Positions 6,534-13,547 of a stretch of 13,547 nt of DNA are shown here, piece by piece; within the stretch, counting starts at the first letter, position 1; every line of letters starts with the position of its first letter. The DNA comes from JBAZOJ01 sp041648755. GTDB taxonomy: Bacteria > Planctomycetota > B143-G9. The notes under the pieces were generated by a model. That model saw only the letters and a list, made by a program, of their open reading frames with translations, did not search any database and was not told the DNA's origin. The position numbers and the translations under genes were made by a program. The stretch lies in NCBI GenBank assembly GCA_041648755.1, contig JBAZOJ010000075.1:1-13547 (forward strand), given 5' to 3'.

Positions 6534-7655
6534 TTGATTTCGGTCACCAACCTGACAAAAGTCTACGGCGAATTCCACGCCATCCGCGACGTATCTTTCT
6601 CCATCTCAAAAGGAGAAGTTGTTGGCTTCCTCGGGCCCAATGGGGCAGGGAAGACTACGACAATGCGCATCCTGACAGGCTTCATCCCCGCCACAACCGG
6701 AAAAGTTGTGGTGGCGGGATACGACGTTTTCGAGGACTCGCTCAAAGTGCGCGAGAAACTCGGCTACCTCCCTGAGAACGTCCCGCTGTATCCTGAGATG
6801 AGGGTACGCGAGTACCTGGCCTTCAGGTCAGCAATAAAGAGAATTCCCAGTTTTGAACGTCCCGCCCATATAGAGCGCGTTGTGCAGCAATGCTGGCTCA
6901 AGGACGTTCGTAACAGGATCATCGGACAACTCTCAAAGGGCTTCAAGCAAAGGGTTGGCCTTGCGGATGCTCTTCTCGGCTCTCCCGATGTTCTGATTCT
7001 CGACGAGCCCACTGTGGGACTGGATCCCAATCAAGTGCGCGAAACCCGGCACCTGATCAAGTCGCTGGCAGAGAACCACACCGTGATCCTCTCGACGCAC
7101 ATCCTTCACGAGGTCGAGATGATCTGCAGCCGGATCATCATCATCAATGCCGGGCGGATTGTCGCGGATGCGCCTTCACAACAAGATCTTATCGACTCGA
7201 TGAGCGATGCGGCCGTTCTTTATCTGGAAGCCCGTGGAACCGATAATCCTAGGCTGAGCGAGTTGCTGTCGACCTTTGAGGGGATTGACCGCTTTTACGT
7301 CGCCGAATCCGGCGGGATTGTGAAGATCGAGGTTCACCAGAAGCCAAAGTGCGACATCAGAGAGAGACTCGCTGCTGCACTCGCTGCCCAGGGCTATGCC
7401 CTGCGGGAACTGCGCAGCGAAAGGATGAGGCTGGAGGACATATTCGCCAGGTTGACGTCTGACAAATACACCTCTGTCGAGGCGTCCGCACTGGATATTC
7501 CTGATGCCCTCCCTGTTCCGGAAGAACCGCCGCCTGAACCTGTTGGTGAAGCCGAACCCGTTCCTCCCTCCGAAGGGCTTTGGCAGGCAGCGAAGGAAGC
7601 TGTCGCCACGACTGAGGAGAAAGCTGCAGACGAGCAACCAAAGGCAGGTGAGTGA
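6534..7655 (+). CDS. ABC transporter ATP-binding protein, GldA-like
   Basis: This cytoplasmic ATPase drives the transporter formed with the permease and GldG-like protein downstream. The 373 residues contain Walker A GPNGAGKTT (34-42), GYLPENVPLYPEM (77-89), signature LSKGFKQRVGLADAL (133-147), Walker B DVLILDEPT (152-160) with GLDP, and the switch His189 in LSTHIL. The LSKG(F/Y)xQRVGLA signature is typical of the CcmA/GldA type of ABC-2 ATPases. Residues about 225-310 are the usual C-terminal domain, ending in ERMRLEDIFARLT. A further tail of about 60 residues (311-373) is rich in Glu, Pro and Ala and is not part of the usual fold. The start is TTG with a strong ribosome-binding site. The stop overlaps the permease ATG by one base. 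It is the first gene of the plus-strand operon. The substrate cannot be told from the ATPase. Confidence 0.93.
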   Translation: MISVTNLTKVYGEFHAIRDVSFSISKGEVVGFLGPNGAGKTTTMRILTGFIPATTGKVVVAGYDVFEDSLKVREKLGYLPENVPLYPEMRVREYLAFRSAIKRIPSFERPAHIERVVQQCWLKDVRNRIIGQLSKGFKQRVGLADALLGSPDVLILDEPTVGLDPNQVRETRHLIKSLAENHTVILSTHILHEVEMICSRIIIINAGRIVADAPSQQDLIDSMSDAAVLYLEARGTDNPRLSELLSTFEGIDRFYVAESGGIVKIEVHQKPKCDIRERLAAALAAQGYALRELRSERMRLEDIFARLTSDKYTSVEASALDIPDALPVPEEPPPEPVGEAEPVPPSEGLWQAAKEAVATTEEKAADEQPKAGE

Positions 7656-8401
7656 TGGCGGCCTTTCATGTTTTCTGGCGCGAATTCAGAAGCTACTTCT
7701 TCAGCCCGGTCGCCTATTTCGCAATGCTGGGCTTCTTGCTGTTCAACGGCTATATCTTCTGGCTGCTCCTGTCATGGCAGTCGTCTCAGCCGGGCAGTCC
7801 TGCCACTGTTGACCCGCTGACCATCCTTATGTCGGGCCTCATTTTCATGATCACTGCCGCAGGGTTCATCCCCATGGTTACCATGAGGCTCTTCGCTGAG
7901 GAAAAACGCACGGGAACACTGGAGCAGCTTCTGACCGCCCCTGTTACTGACCTTCAGTTGGTCGTTGGCAAATTCCTTGCCGCGTGGGCCTTCTACCTGT
8001 CATTGTGGGTTCCCACGCTGGTCTACATGTGGATACTGCTTGCCAACTTCGACGCTCCGATGGACCTTGGCCCCGTATGGGCCTGCTACATCGGCCTTAG
8101 CCTGATGTCCTTCGGGTTCATAGCTGTCGGGACGATGTTCAGTTCATTTACGTCCAACCAGATGATGGCATTCGGCCTGACTTTTGCCTTCCTGGTTGTC
8201 ACCTTCTTCCTTGGCTTCGCTGCCGACCAGGTGCCGAACAAGTTCTTTTCCGAATTGTTCGCTTACGTCGGCACTCACCGGCACATGGATGACTTCTCAC
8301 GAGGAGTGGTTGACCTGAAAGCTGTCGCCTATTACCTGTCGCTCGGCTTCCTTGCGCTCTTCATTACCGTGCAATCCCTCGAATCCCGCAAGTGGAGGTA
8401 A
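7655..8401 (+). CDS. ABC-2 type permease, GldF-like
   Basis: This inner-membrane permease has 248 residues and about six hydrophobic segments, near 18-41, 57-77, 107-131, 140-163, 170-189 and 222-241. The N-terminus (FWREFRSYFFSPVAY) and the cytoplasmic coupling motif EEKRTGTLEQLLTAPVT at 82-98 are typical of the GldF/ABC-2 permease family. The ATG at 7655 overlaps the ATPase stop codon (TGATG). A GTG at 7652 in the same frame would add one residue. GldF proteins work with a GldA ATPase and a GldG auxiliary protein, and those are the genes on either side. In Bacteroidota GldFGA is tied to gliding motility, but homologues are common in non-gliding bacteria, so gliding should not be assumed. 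The stop at 8401 lies two bases before the next start. Confidence 0.92.
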   Translation: MAAFHVFWREFRSYFFSPVAYFAMLGFLLFNGYIFWLLLSWQSSQPGSPATVDPLTILMSGLIFMITAAGFIPMVTMRLFAEEKRTGTLEQLLTAPVTDLQLVVGKFLAAWAFYLSLWVPTLVYMWILLANFDAPMDLGPVWACYIGLSLMSFGFIAVGTMFSSFTSNQMMAFGLTFAFLVVTFFLGFAADQVPNKFFSELFAYVGTHRHMDDFSRGVVDLKAVAYYLSLGFLALFITVQSLESRKWR

Positions 8402-8403
8402 AC

Positions 8404-10020
8404 ATGGAGAAGCCGAGAGAGAAAAACGTCAATATGCTGCTGTCGCTGCTGGGGCCCCTGGGCCTGTTCGTAGCGCTGGCTGCCTTGATTATGCTTACGC
8501 TCTCCGATGAGAAGCTGATGCAGAACATCTCCTACGCGATGATCGGCGTTGGCATGATCGTCGCCCTGATGGGTGCAGGCAACTTCATCTATTACTTCGT
8601 TCGCCAGACCACAGGCCAGAAGCTGGCTTCAGCGGTCATTGTCATGGCAATGGTCCTCGTGGTCGCGGCGATACTGATTGGCGCGAACTACGTGGTCTAC
8701 AGGCGATTCACATCATGGGATCTGACTTCCACCCAACTGTACTCGCTCACCGATTCCACCAGCGGTCTGCTCAAGGCGATCAAGGAGCCGATCAGGATCA
8801 CGTACATCTACAACGAGAAGAACGAAGACTACTCGATAACAAAGCGCTTCCTCGAGAAGTACGCGGGGTTGGCGCCGAACATTCAGTTGCGGATATTCAA
8901 TCCTGACCGCGACCGCGATCTTATCCGTACCCTTGAGGGTCAGTACAATCTCGAACAGGGCGACTCCGTTATCGTCGAAGTCGGCAACAAGAACACTGCT
9001 GGCGAGATGGTCTGGGAGAAGCCCCAGTACGTAAAAGGCGCTGAGTTGTTCGAAAGTGGCTCGCGCGGGAGAGGCAGGGCTTTTGTCGGAGAGCAGAAGC
9101 TGACATCGGCTATCCTGAAGGCTACCTCGAAGCACAAGATCGCCATCCAGTTCTCCAACAAGAACGCCGAGCCTGCCTACGACAGCCTTGACAGCATTGG
9201 CTATGGGAGAATGAAAGCGGCTATCGAACACGAGTCCAAAGAAGCATATGCGCTGGACTTGAATGCTCCCGTTCCTTCTGATTGTACCGTCGCTGTTATC
9301 TCTGACCCCCAATTGCCTCTTGGGGTCGACGAATTCAAGAACCTCGATGATTATCTGTCCAACGGCGGGAAAGCCCTCGTTATGCTCCGCGCCTTTGATA
9401 CGGAGAGGCCAACCTTGTCACAGTCCCTCGAGCCGTGGCTGAACAAGATGGGGATCCTGCTGAAAGAAGGGTTTATCAGGGACAGAAACAGGACCAACTT
9501 CGGATTTGTCCTCAGCAATTTTGGCACCCATCCGATCAGCAGCGAGTTCACACGCGACGATTTTGTCTTAACCTATTACTGCAAAGCCCTCGAAAACGAC
9601 AAGGAAATTGCCGCGAAGTTTCAGATCTTCGACCTGCTGATGACTTCTTCGGAAGGAGCCCTGTTCAAGTCTGCTTCCGAGCAGCAGCCGGCCGAGATCA
9701 ACTCATTTGTCGTGGCAAAGGCGATTTCCGGCAAAATGGCAGGCTCGGACAAAGAGTTCCGGCTGATAGTGTTTGGCGATTCGCTGCTGGCATCGAATGC
9801 GATGTTCGACTACGGCGTGAACAAGAACTTCGTGATGAACTGCATCAACTGGCTGGCAGAGGAAGAGGCACTGGTCCGCATCGAACCCAAGACCCCCACA
9901 GAAGTCCATTTCACACTTAGCGACCGTCGGCTGCGGGTGTATGCCTATTTCATTCTCATCGGGCTGCCCCTGATCTGTCTGTACGCAGGTGTCTGTATGT
10001 GGCTGCTTCGGAGGAAGTAG
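8404..10020 (+). CDS. GldG-like ABC transporter auxiliary membrane protein
   Basis: The protein is 538 residues. ATG 8404 has GGAGG five bases upstream, formed from the end of the permease gene; an in-frame GTG at 8392 is less likely. There are three N-terminal membrane segments (about 11-32, 42-66, 76-98), then a large extracytoplasmic part and one C-terminal membrane segment (about 514-534) ending in RRK. After the third segment comes FTSWDLTSTQLYSLTDSTS (102-120), the usual entry to the ABC_transp_aux domain of GldG. Further matches are GEQKLTSAIL and LDDYLSNGGKALVML, the latter resembling the glutamine-amidotransferase-like fold of this family. The role is inferred as an accessory subunit of the ABC complex on the periplasmic side. 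It is followed with one base between by the DUF4340 gene, a common partner of GldG-like genes. Confidence 0.9.
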   Translation: MEKPREKNVNMLLSLLGPLGLFVALAALIMLTLSDEKLMQNISYAMIGVGMIVALMGAGNFIYYFVRQTTGQKLASAVIVMAMVLVVAAILIGANYVVYRRFTSWDLTSTQLYSLTDSTSGLLKAIKEPIRITYIYNEKNEDYSITKRFLEKYAGLAPNIQLRIFNPDRDRDLIRTLEGQYNLEQGDSVIVEVGNKNTAGEMVWEKPQYVKGAELFESGSRGRGRAFVGEQKLTSAILKATSKHKIAIQFSNKNAEPAYDSLDSIGYGRMKAAIEHESKEAYALDLNAPVPSDCTVAVISDPQLPLGVDEFKNLDDYLSNGGKALVMLRAFDTERPTLSQSLEPWLNKMGILLKEGFIRDRNRTNFGFVLSNFGTHPISSEFTRDDFVLTYYCKALENDKEIAAKFQIFDLLMTSSEGALFKSASEQQPAEINSFVVAKAISGKMAGSDKEFRLIVFGDSLLASNAMFDYGVNKNFVMNCINWLAEEEALVRIEPKTPTEVHFTLSDRRLRVYAYFILIGLPLICLYAGVCMWLLRRK

Positions 10021-10021
10021 A

Positions 10022-11920
10022 ATGAAACAGGCAAAACTGCTCATAGCGCTCGTCATCATCGCCATTCTTCTTGGCGGGTACATCATGTTCTTCGAGATCG
10101 GCTCAAAGCCTGGCGAGGGAACCACAAGGAACGTGGTTAACAAGGACAAGGCATTCTTCACTGACGTGAAGAGAGTTGAGGTAGTTGCCGAGAGTCAGAA
10201 GGTCTCGTTCGAAAAGAGCCCTGAAGGTGTCTGGTTCATGGCTTCTCCCATTTCCTATCCTGCTGACAAGGATAAAGTGGCCGGGATGCTCGACGACATC
10301 GATCTTGCGGTGCCCGACCGGACGATCCCGGCATCTGATCTGAACGAAAACCTTATGAGGGAATACGGACTTGTGAAGCCACGCTTTACCGTGACCATCA
10401 TCCCCAAAAAGGGCGACCCCGTCTCCATTATGATCGGGCAGAAATCTCCGTTCCCGGCGAACTCGATTTACGCGGGTGTCTCCGGAACGAAGGACGTGTA
10501 TGTCATCCGCGATAGCGTCACGAAGAACCTGACCGATAAGCTGGATGATTACAGGGATCACAAACTGTTCGACCTGCTTCCTACCCGTACTATGGACCTC
10601 AAGCTCACTGGGAATATCCAGTACAGCATGTCATACAAGGGCGGCAAATGGGCGATCACATCTCCTTTCAAGGCAGCCGTGGCTACGCTCGAAGGCGAGA
10701 AGGCTGCCGGATCGGTCTACGGGATGGTTGTGGATCGCTTCGTTGACGACAAGCCCTCGGACTTCGCCAAGTACGGCCTTGACACCCCCTACGAATCCTT
10801 TGTGGCCACCGATGACCAGGGGAAGGCCTATTCCCTGCTTCTGGGGGCGAAGGTTGACATAGTCGCGAAGCCCGACCTCGGCGACGCTTACTATGCCAAG
10901 ACGCTTGACCGGCCGAACGTGTTCACCGTTCAGGCCGCGAAAGTGGCTGAGATAAAGACCGATCCCCTTGGTTTCGTCGACCTGAAGCTCTCGGGCATTG
11001 CCTATACCGACGTCAACCGCTTGACGGTCGTTGCCCCTTCCGGTGAGGTCGATATCGAGAAGAGCGGGACCGACCTGAAGTTCAAGAAGCCTGAAGAAGG
11101 CGAAGCCGATGGCGACGCCACGGATGAGTTCTTCAAACTGCTGGCCGAAGTCTCAGCGATCAAGGTGATGCTGCTCGCAGGGCGCGAGAGCGAACTGGGA
11201 ATCGACGGCAAGCTCGTGCTCAACGTCAACCCGGGCACTGACGGAGCCCTGGGAACTTTCAGGCTCGAGATTGGCCGTTACAGTGTTGAGGAAAAGGGCT
11301 GGTACGTGCGTCGAAACGATGAGGGTGTAGCGCTGCTGGTGGCGGACGAGAAACTGCGCCGCGTTGCCGAAGTAAGCAGATACGACTTCATTACGCGTCA
11401 CATCAAGAAGTTCAAGAGCGATGAGGCCTTCTTCCTGTCCATTTCCGGCGAGCCCCAAAGCGCGTCGTTCACCAAGCGCGACAAGGACTGGACCTGCGAC
11501 AACAAGCCTGAGGCCAAGCCCGATTCCGCGAAGATCAAGGAAGTCCTCGTCGAGTTCGAGGACATCAAGCCGACCCGGACTTTCGCCTATTCTGCGGAAA
11601 GAGCTGCGGAATTCGGGTTCGATGCCCCCCGTGCGAAGATCGTGGTCTCTGTCAAGACAGCCAAGGCTGACGAGAAAGACAAGACCGACACATCAACGGT
11701 GACTATCGTTTTCGGCAAGGACGCCCCCGGCGAGGCGAAAGGCGTGTACGCTTACATCGAAGGCGAGAAGTACGCTGTCATCGTTCCGAATACGCTCTAT
11801 CAGAAACTGTACGAGAAGTACCTTATCGAGGCGGCTCCGGTCAAGACTCCAGGGCCGGATCCGGCTCAGACTCTTGGCCCGGCCCCGGCAGTCTCCGCTT
11901 CACCCGTTCCAATACCGTAA
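10022..11920 (+). CDS. membrane-anchored protein with four DUF4340-like repeats
   Basis: The protein is 632 residues. ATG 10022 has GGAGG seven bases upstream. One N-terminal membrane segment (about 5-24) anchors a long extracytoplasmic part. This is made of four tandem units of about 130 residues: 47-184, 191-322, 328-463 and 466-601. Each has, in order, a Trp- or Lys-rich strand ending near a Pro (for example GVWFMASP, GKWAITSP), a helix, a y-G-l-d-x-P turn (YGLVKP, YGLDTP, FGFDAP), a strand ending in x-x-G (MIGQ, LLGA, FGKD), and a Y-a...v-y-v-v strand pair. This is the DUF4340 pattern, and the third unit is the most diverged. The last 25 residues are Pro- and Ala-rich. DUF4340 has no settled function, but its genes often follow GldG-like genes, so a structural part of the transporter is inferred. 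Confidence 0.88.
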   Translation: MKQAKLLIALVIIAILLGGYIMFFEIGSKPGEGTTRNVVNKDKAFFTDVKRVEVVAESQKVSFEKSPEGVWFMASPISYPADKDKVAGMLDDIDLAVPDRTIPASDLNENLMREYGLVKPRFTVTIIPKKGDPVSIMIGQKSPFPANSIYAGVSGTKDVYVIRDSVTKNLTDKLDDYRDHKLFDLLPTRTMDLKLTGNIQYSMSYKGGKWAITSPFKAAVATLEGEKAAGSVYGMVVDRFVDDKPSDFAKYGLDTPYESFVATDDQGKAYSLLLGAKVDIVAKPDLGDAYYAKTLDRPNVFTVQAAKVAEIKTDPLGFVDLKLSGIAYTDVNRLTVVAPSGEVDIEKSGTDLKFKKPEEGEADGDATDEFFKLLAEVSAIKVMLLAGRESELGIDGKLVLNVNPGTDGALGTFRLEIGRYSVEEKGWYVRRNDEGVALLVADEKLRRVAEVSRYDFITRHIKKFKSDEAFFLSISGEPQSASFTKRDKDWTCDNKPEAKPDSAKIKEVLVEFEDIKPTRTFAYSAERAAEFGFDAPRAKIVVSVKTAKADEKDKTDTSTVTIVFGKDAPGEAKGVYAYIEGEKYAVIVPNTLYQKLYEKYLIEAAPVKTPGPDPAQTLGPAPAVSASPVPIP

Positions 11921-11921
11921 T

Positions 11922-11929
11922 CCCCCCCC
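11922..11929 (+). repeat. C8 homopolymer between two operon genes
   Basis: Eight consecutive C bases lie two bases after the DUF4340 stop and about 20 bases before the start of the HEAT-repeat gene. It is non-coding. Such tracts can vary in length, and they are also frequent sites of sequencing error. Confidence 0.6.
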
Positions 11930-11949
11930 GGGAACGGAAAGAGGTGAGT

Positions 11950-13248
11950 ATGAAGAAGGCGATCATTTTCGCGGCCCTGATGCTCGCGTTTGCCTGTCCT
12001 TTGTTCCTGCACGCCGAATCTGACGATGTCCACAACACGATAGATGAGAAACTGCTGAATCTGAGATTTGGCACGGCGGTCGAGAGGATCCAGATAATGG
12101 CCTATTTCGGCGCTCTGCGGGACAAAGAGGTTGTGGCCCAACGCGCCATTGTTCCCCTGATAATCAAGATACTGAAGGATGGCAATGATGACGCCAGGGT
12201 CAGGGAAGCCGCGGCCGAAGCCATCGGGGAGCTTGTCCGGAACAGGGTCATCGTTGATTACGGTATCTGCCAGGATGTCAACGGGCCGGTTTGCGATGCG
12301 AAAGAGAACATTCTGGTACGAGCCGCCTGTATCCGCCTGCTTGGCGTTTTTATGCGGATATGGCCTGGTGAAGCCAGGAACGAGCTGTTCAAGAAGAGCA
12401 TGCGCGACCTGCTCGACCAGACGAACGCACCCAATGCGAGCAGCCAGAACGCCATTCTCGTCGCGGTGATCGAGACGTTGTGCAAGCTTGGAGATTCCTC
12501 CGCCGAATCTGCCATCAAGATGGCCCTCGCTCGCCCCGACCTGATCGATGCTGCCGTGGAAAGCCTCTGGAACCTCTTCCAGGCAGGAGGCAAGATCACA
12601 GACGTCAACGTGTGCATCAGGTTGCTTGACGCGGTTACAAACACCGAGGTCGCCACGACGACGAGAATCAAGGCGGGGGAATGCCTATGCTTCCTGGTTC
12701 GCAGCGGAATCGGAACGACTTACTCCCTGGACAAGGTGATTGCCCTTTTGAACAATCCCGCCACGGATGCGCAGTTGATACCCATCGCCTGCAAGATCCT
12801 CTTCACAATCAACAATACCGCGTCGTTTCTGCCCATCGTCAACCGCTTGTCCGATGACAAGCTAAGCGAAGAAACACGCGAGAAGATGATCTCCATCCTT
12901 GCGGACTTCATCGGGGATCTTACTCCTGATGAGAACTCCATCAAGGCCGTGAACGTGGCGCTGTCGAACTTCAGCGTGATAATCACGAAGAAGAACCCCG
13001 CAACGCAGGGGGAGAACCTTTATTCTGTGAAGCTTCGCTGGGTGGCTGCTTTCGCCACCGGTCAGGTGAAACCCGGCTTCAACAGAAGGGGTGCGTTCTC
13101 CATCCTCCGTGCCGCGCTTGAAGACAGTGACGAATCTGTTCGCAAGTGTGCCCATGGCGGCCTTATGAACGTCACAAAGCAGGATTTCGGCTACAACCCC
13201 GAAGCGTGGAGCAAATGGTACGAAAAGAATCCCGGCATACTGAATTAG
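11950..13248 (+). CDS. exported HEAT-repeat protein
   Basis: The protein is 432 residues. ATG 11950 is preceded by AGAGG at five bases; an in-frame GTG at 11944 overlaps that site and is less likely. Residues 1-22 are a Sec signal peptide (KK n-region, hydrophobic core, cleavage near LHA). The rest is almost entirely helical and built of HEAT-like repeats, clearest at DARVREAAAEAIGELV (81-96) and in DSDESVRKCAHGGLMNV near the end. The C-terminus closes with FGYNPEAWSKWYEKNP, a W-x-x-W cap like the one after the HEAT part of the VWA protein at 315-1865. No catalytic motif was seen. It is the fifth gene of the Gld-like operon, 29 bases after the DUF4340 gene, and overlaps the lipoprotein gene. 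A periplasmic scaffold role is inferred. Confidence 0.85.
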   Translation: MKKAIIFAALMLAFACPLFLHAESDDVHNTIDEKLLNLRFGTAVERIQIMAYFGALRDKEVVAQRAIVPLIIKILKDGNDDARVREAAAEAIGELVRNRVIVDYGICQDVNGPVCDAKENILVRAACIRLLGVFMRIWPGEARNELFKKSMRDLLDQTNAPNASSQNAILVAVIETLCKLGDSSAESAIKMALARPDLIDAAVESLWNLFQAGGKITDVNVCIRLLDAVTNTEVATTTRIKAGECLCFLVRSGIGTTYSLDKVIALLNNPATDAQLIPIACKILFTINNTASFLPIVNRLSDDKLSEETREKMISILADFIGDLTPDENSIKAVNVALSNFSVIITKKNPATQGENLYSVKLRWVAAFATGQVKPGFNRRGAFSILRAALEDSDESVRKCAHGGLMNVTKQDFGYNPEAWSKWYEKNPGILN

Positions 13249-13547
13249 CGCTTTTGGCCCTTTCCCTGCTTTTGGCGCTTGCCGTGGGGTGCACACCTCC
13301 CGGCAAACAGGGGGATTTGCGTACCCCCGGCCTGGTTGACAATACTCTTCTGCGCGTCTACGAGAGCCGCACTCCGGAGCAGATATACTCCGATTTGTCC
13401 TCTGCCAACCTGCCTCAGGGCGAGGCGGAATACTGGGCAGGTGAGGCTGCTCTTATCAAGGGAAACCTCGATGCTGCGCGCACATACTTCGATGCCTCGA
13501 TCGCCCTGGACCCCGGCCAGCAGGTTCTGTGTGCTGCCCGGATTGGC
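13215..13547 (+). CDS. lipoprotein with TPR-like repeat, 5' part (runs off window)
   Basis: An open frame of 111 codons runs to the window edge. ATG 13215 lies inside the end of the HEAT gene (34-base overlap) with GGAG three bases upstream. The N-terminus has a basic n-region (MVRKESRH), a Leu/Ala-rich core and LALAVGC, a plausible lipobox with Cys at residue 26, so the mature protein should be lipid-anchored in the envelope. The sequence from about residue 75 (AEYWAGEAALIKGNLDAA, then TYFDASIALDP) has the A/Y/G/A/A/P spacing of a tetratricopeptide repeat. TPR lipoproteins are commonly outer-membrane scaffold or assembly factors. Its place at the end of the transporter operon suggests a protein-contact role there. 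The rest of the gene is outside the window. Confidence 0.75.
   Translation, partial: MVRKESRHTELALLALSLLLALAVGCTPPGKQGDLRTPGLVDNTLLRVYESRTPEQIYSDLSSANLPQGEAEYWAGEAALIKGNLDAARTYFDASIALDPGQQVLCAARIG

Noticed and set aside
6527..6775. ATG at 6527 just after the ribosome-binding site, in a different frame
   Set aside because: It is only one base from the GGAGG, and its frame lacks ABC motifs; the TTG at 6534 opens the frame with Walker A, signature and Walker B.
9304..9327. Inverted repeat (GACCCC...GGGGTC) inside the GldG-like gene
   Set aside because: Its stem has a bulge, it lies mid-gene where it encodes a normal SDPQLPLGVDE stretch, and there is no T-run; probably incidental.
1..13547. tRNA genes, CRISPR arrays, insertion sequences, phage genes
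   Set aside because: No cloverleaf-like tract, regularly spaced direct repeats, transposase motifs or integrase genes were seen by eye; intergenic space is too small for most of them.

Overview
This window looks like chromosomal DNA of a Gram-negative (diderm) bacterium, probably from the PVC superphylum (Planctomycetota, Lentisphaerota, Verrucomicrobiota) or a neighbouring, mostly uncultivated phylum. This is inferred from several things together: a KdsC-type phosphatase (Kdo/LPS pathway), GatB, a Gld-like ABC operon with DUF4340, secreted HEAT-repeat proteins ending in a W-x-x-W cap, and secreted CxxC-rich proteins with a gluzincin-like domain. There is no 16S rRNA or other decisive marker, so the phylum is not certain. 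No RNA gene, CRISPR array, insertion sequence or phage gene was seen.

The window is split by one divergent intergenic region (about 6399-6533). Leftwards (minus strand, in transcription order) run gatB (6386-4944), a 96-residue split zinc-ribbon protein one base after it (4942-4652), a paralogous pair of exported proteins (4580-3258 and 3211-1877), an exported HEAT plus von Willebrand A protein (1865-315), and the 5' end of a kdsC-like gene that leaves the window (246-1). The pair carries DnaJ-like CxxC clusters at the N-terminus and a gluzincin-like C-terminal domain whose HExxH motif reads HNAxH in both copies. With the VWA protein they form a compact set of three exported proteins, separated by 46 and 11 bases, for which I know no described function.

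Rightwards (plus strand) run an ABC ATPase (6534-7655, TTG start), an ABC-2 permease (7655-8401), a GldG-like auxiliary membrane protein (8404-10020), a membrane-anchored protein with four DUF4340-like repeats (10022-11920), an exported HEAT-repeat protein (11950-13248) and the start of a TPR-like lipoprotein (13215 to the window end). Spacings of -34 to +29 bases and good ribosome-binding sites indicate one operon. The first four genes match the GldA-GldF-GldG-DUF4340 arrangement. The last two are probably accessory envelope proteins. The transported substrate cannot be read from the sequence.

The candidates for undescribed biology are the secreted CxxC/pseudo-gluzincin pair with its VWA partner, and the extended Gld-like operon with four-fold DUF4340 repeats. 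Regulatory calls (promoters, a 10-bp perfect hairpin before kdsC, a possible SD-sequestering stem before the ABC operon) were made by eye and are tentative.
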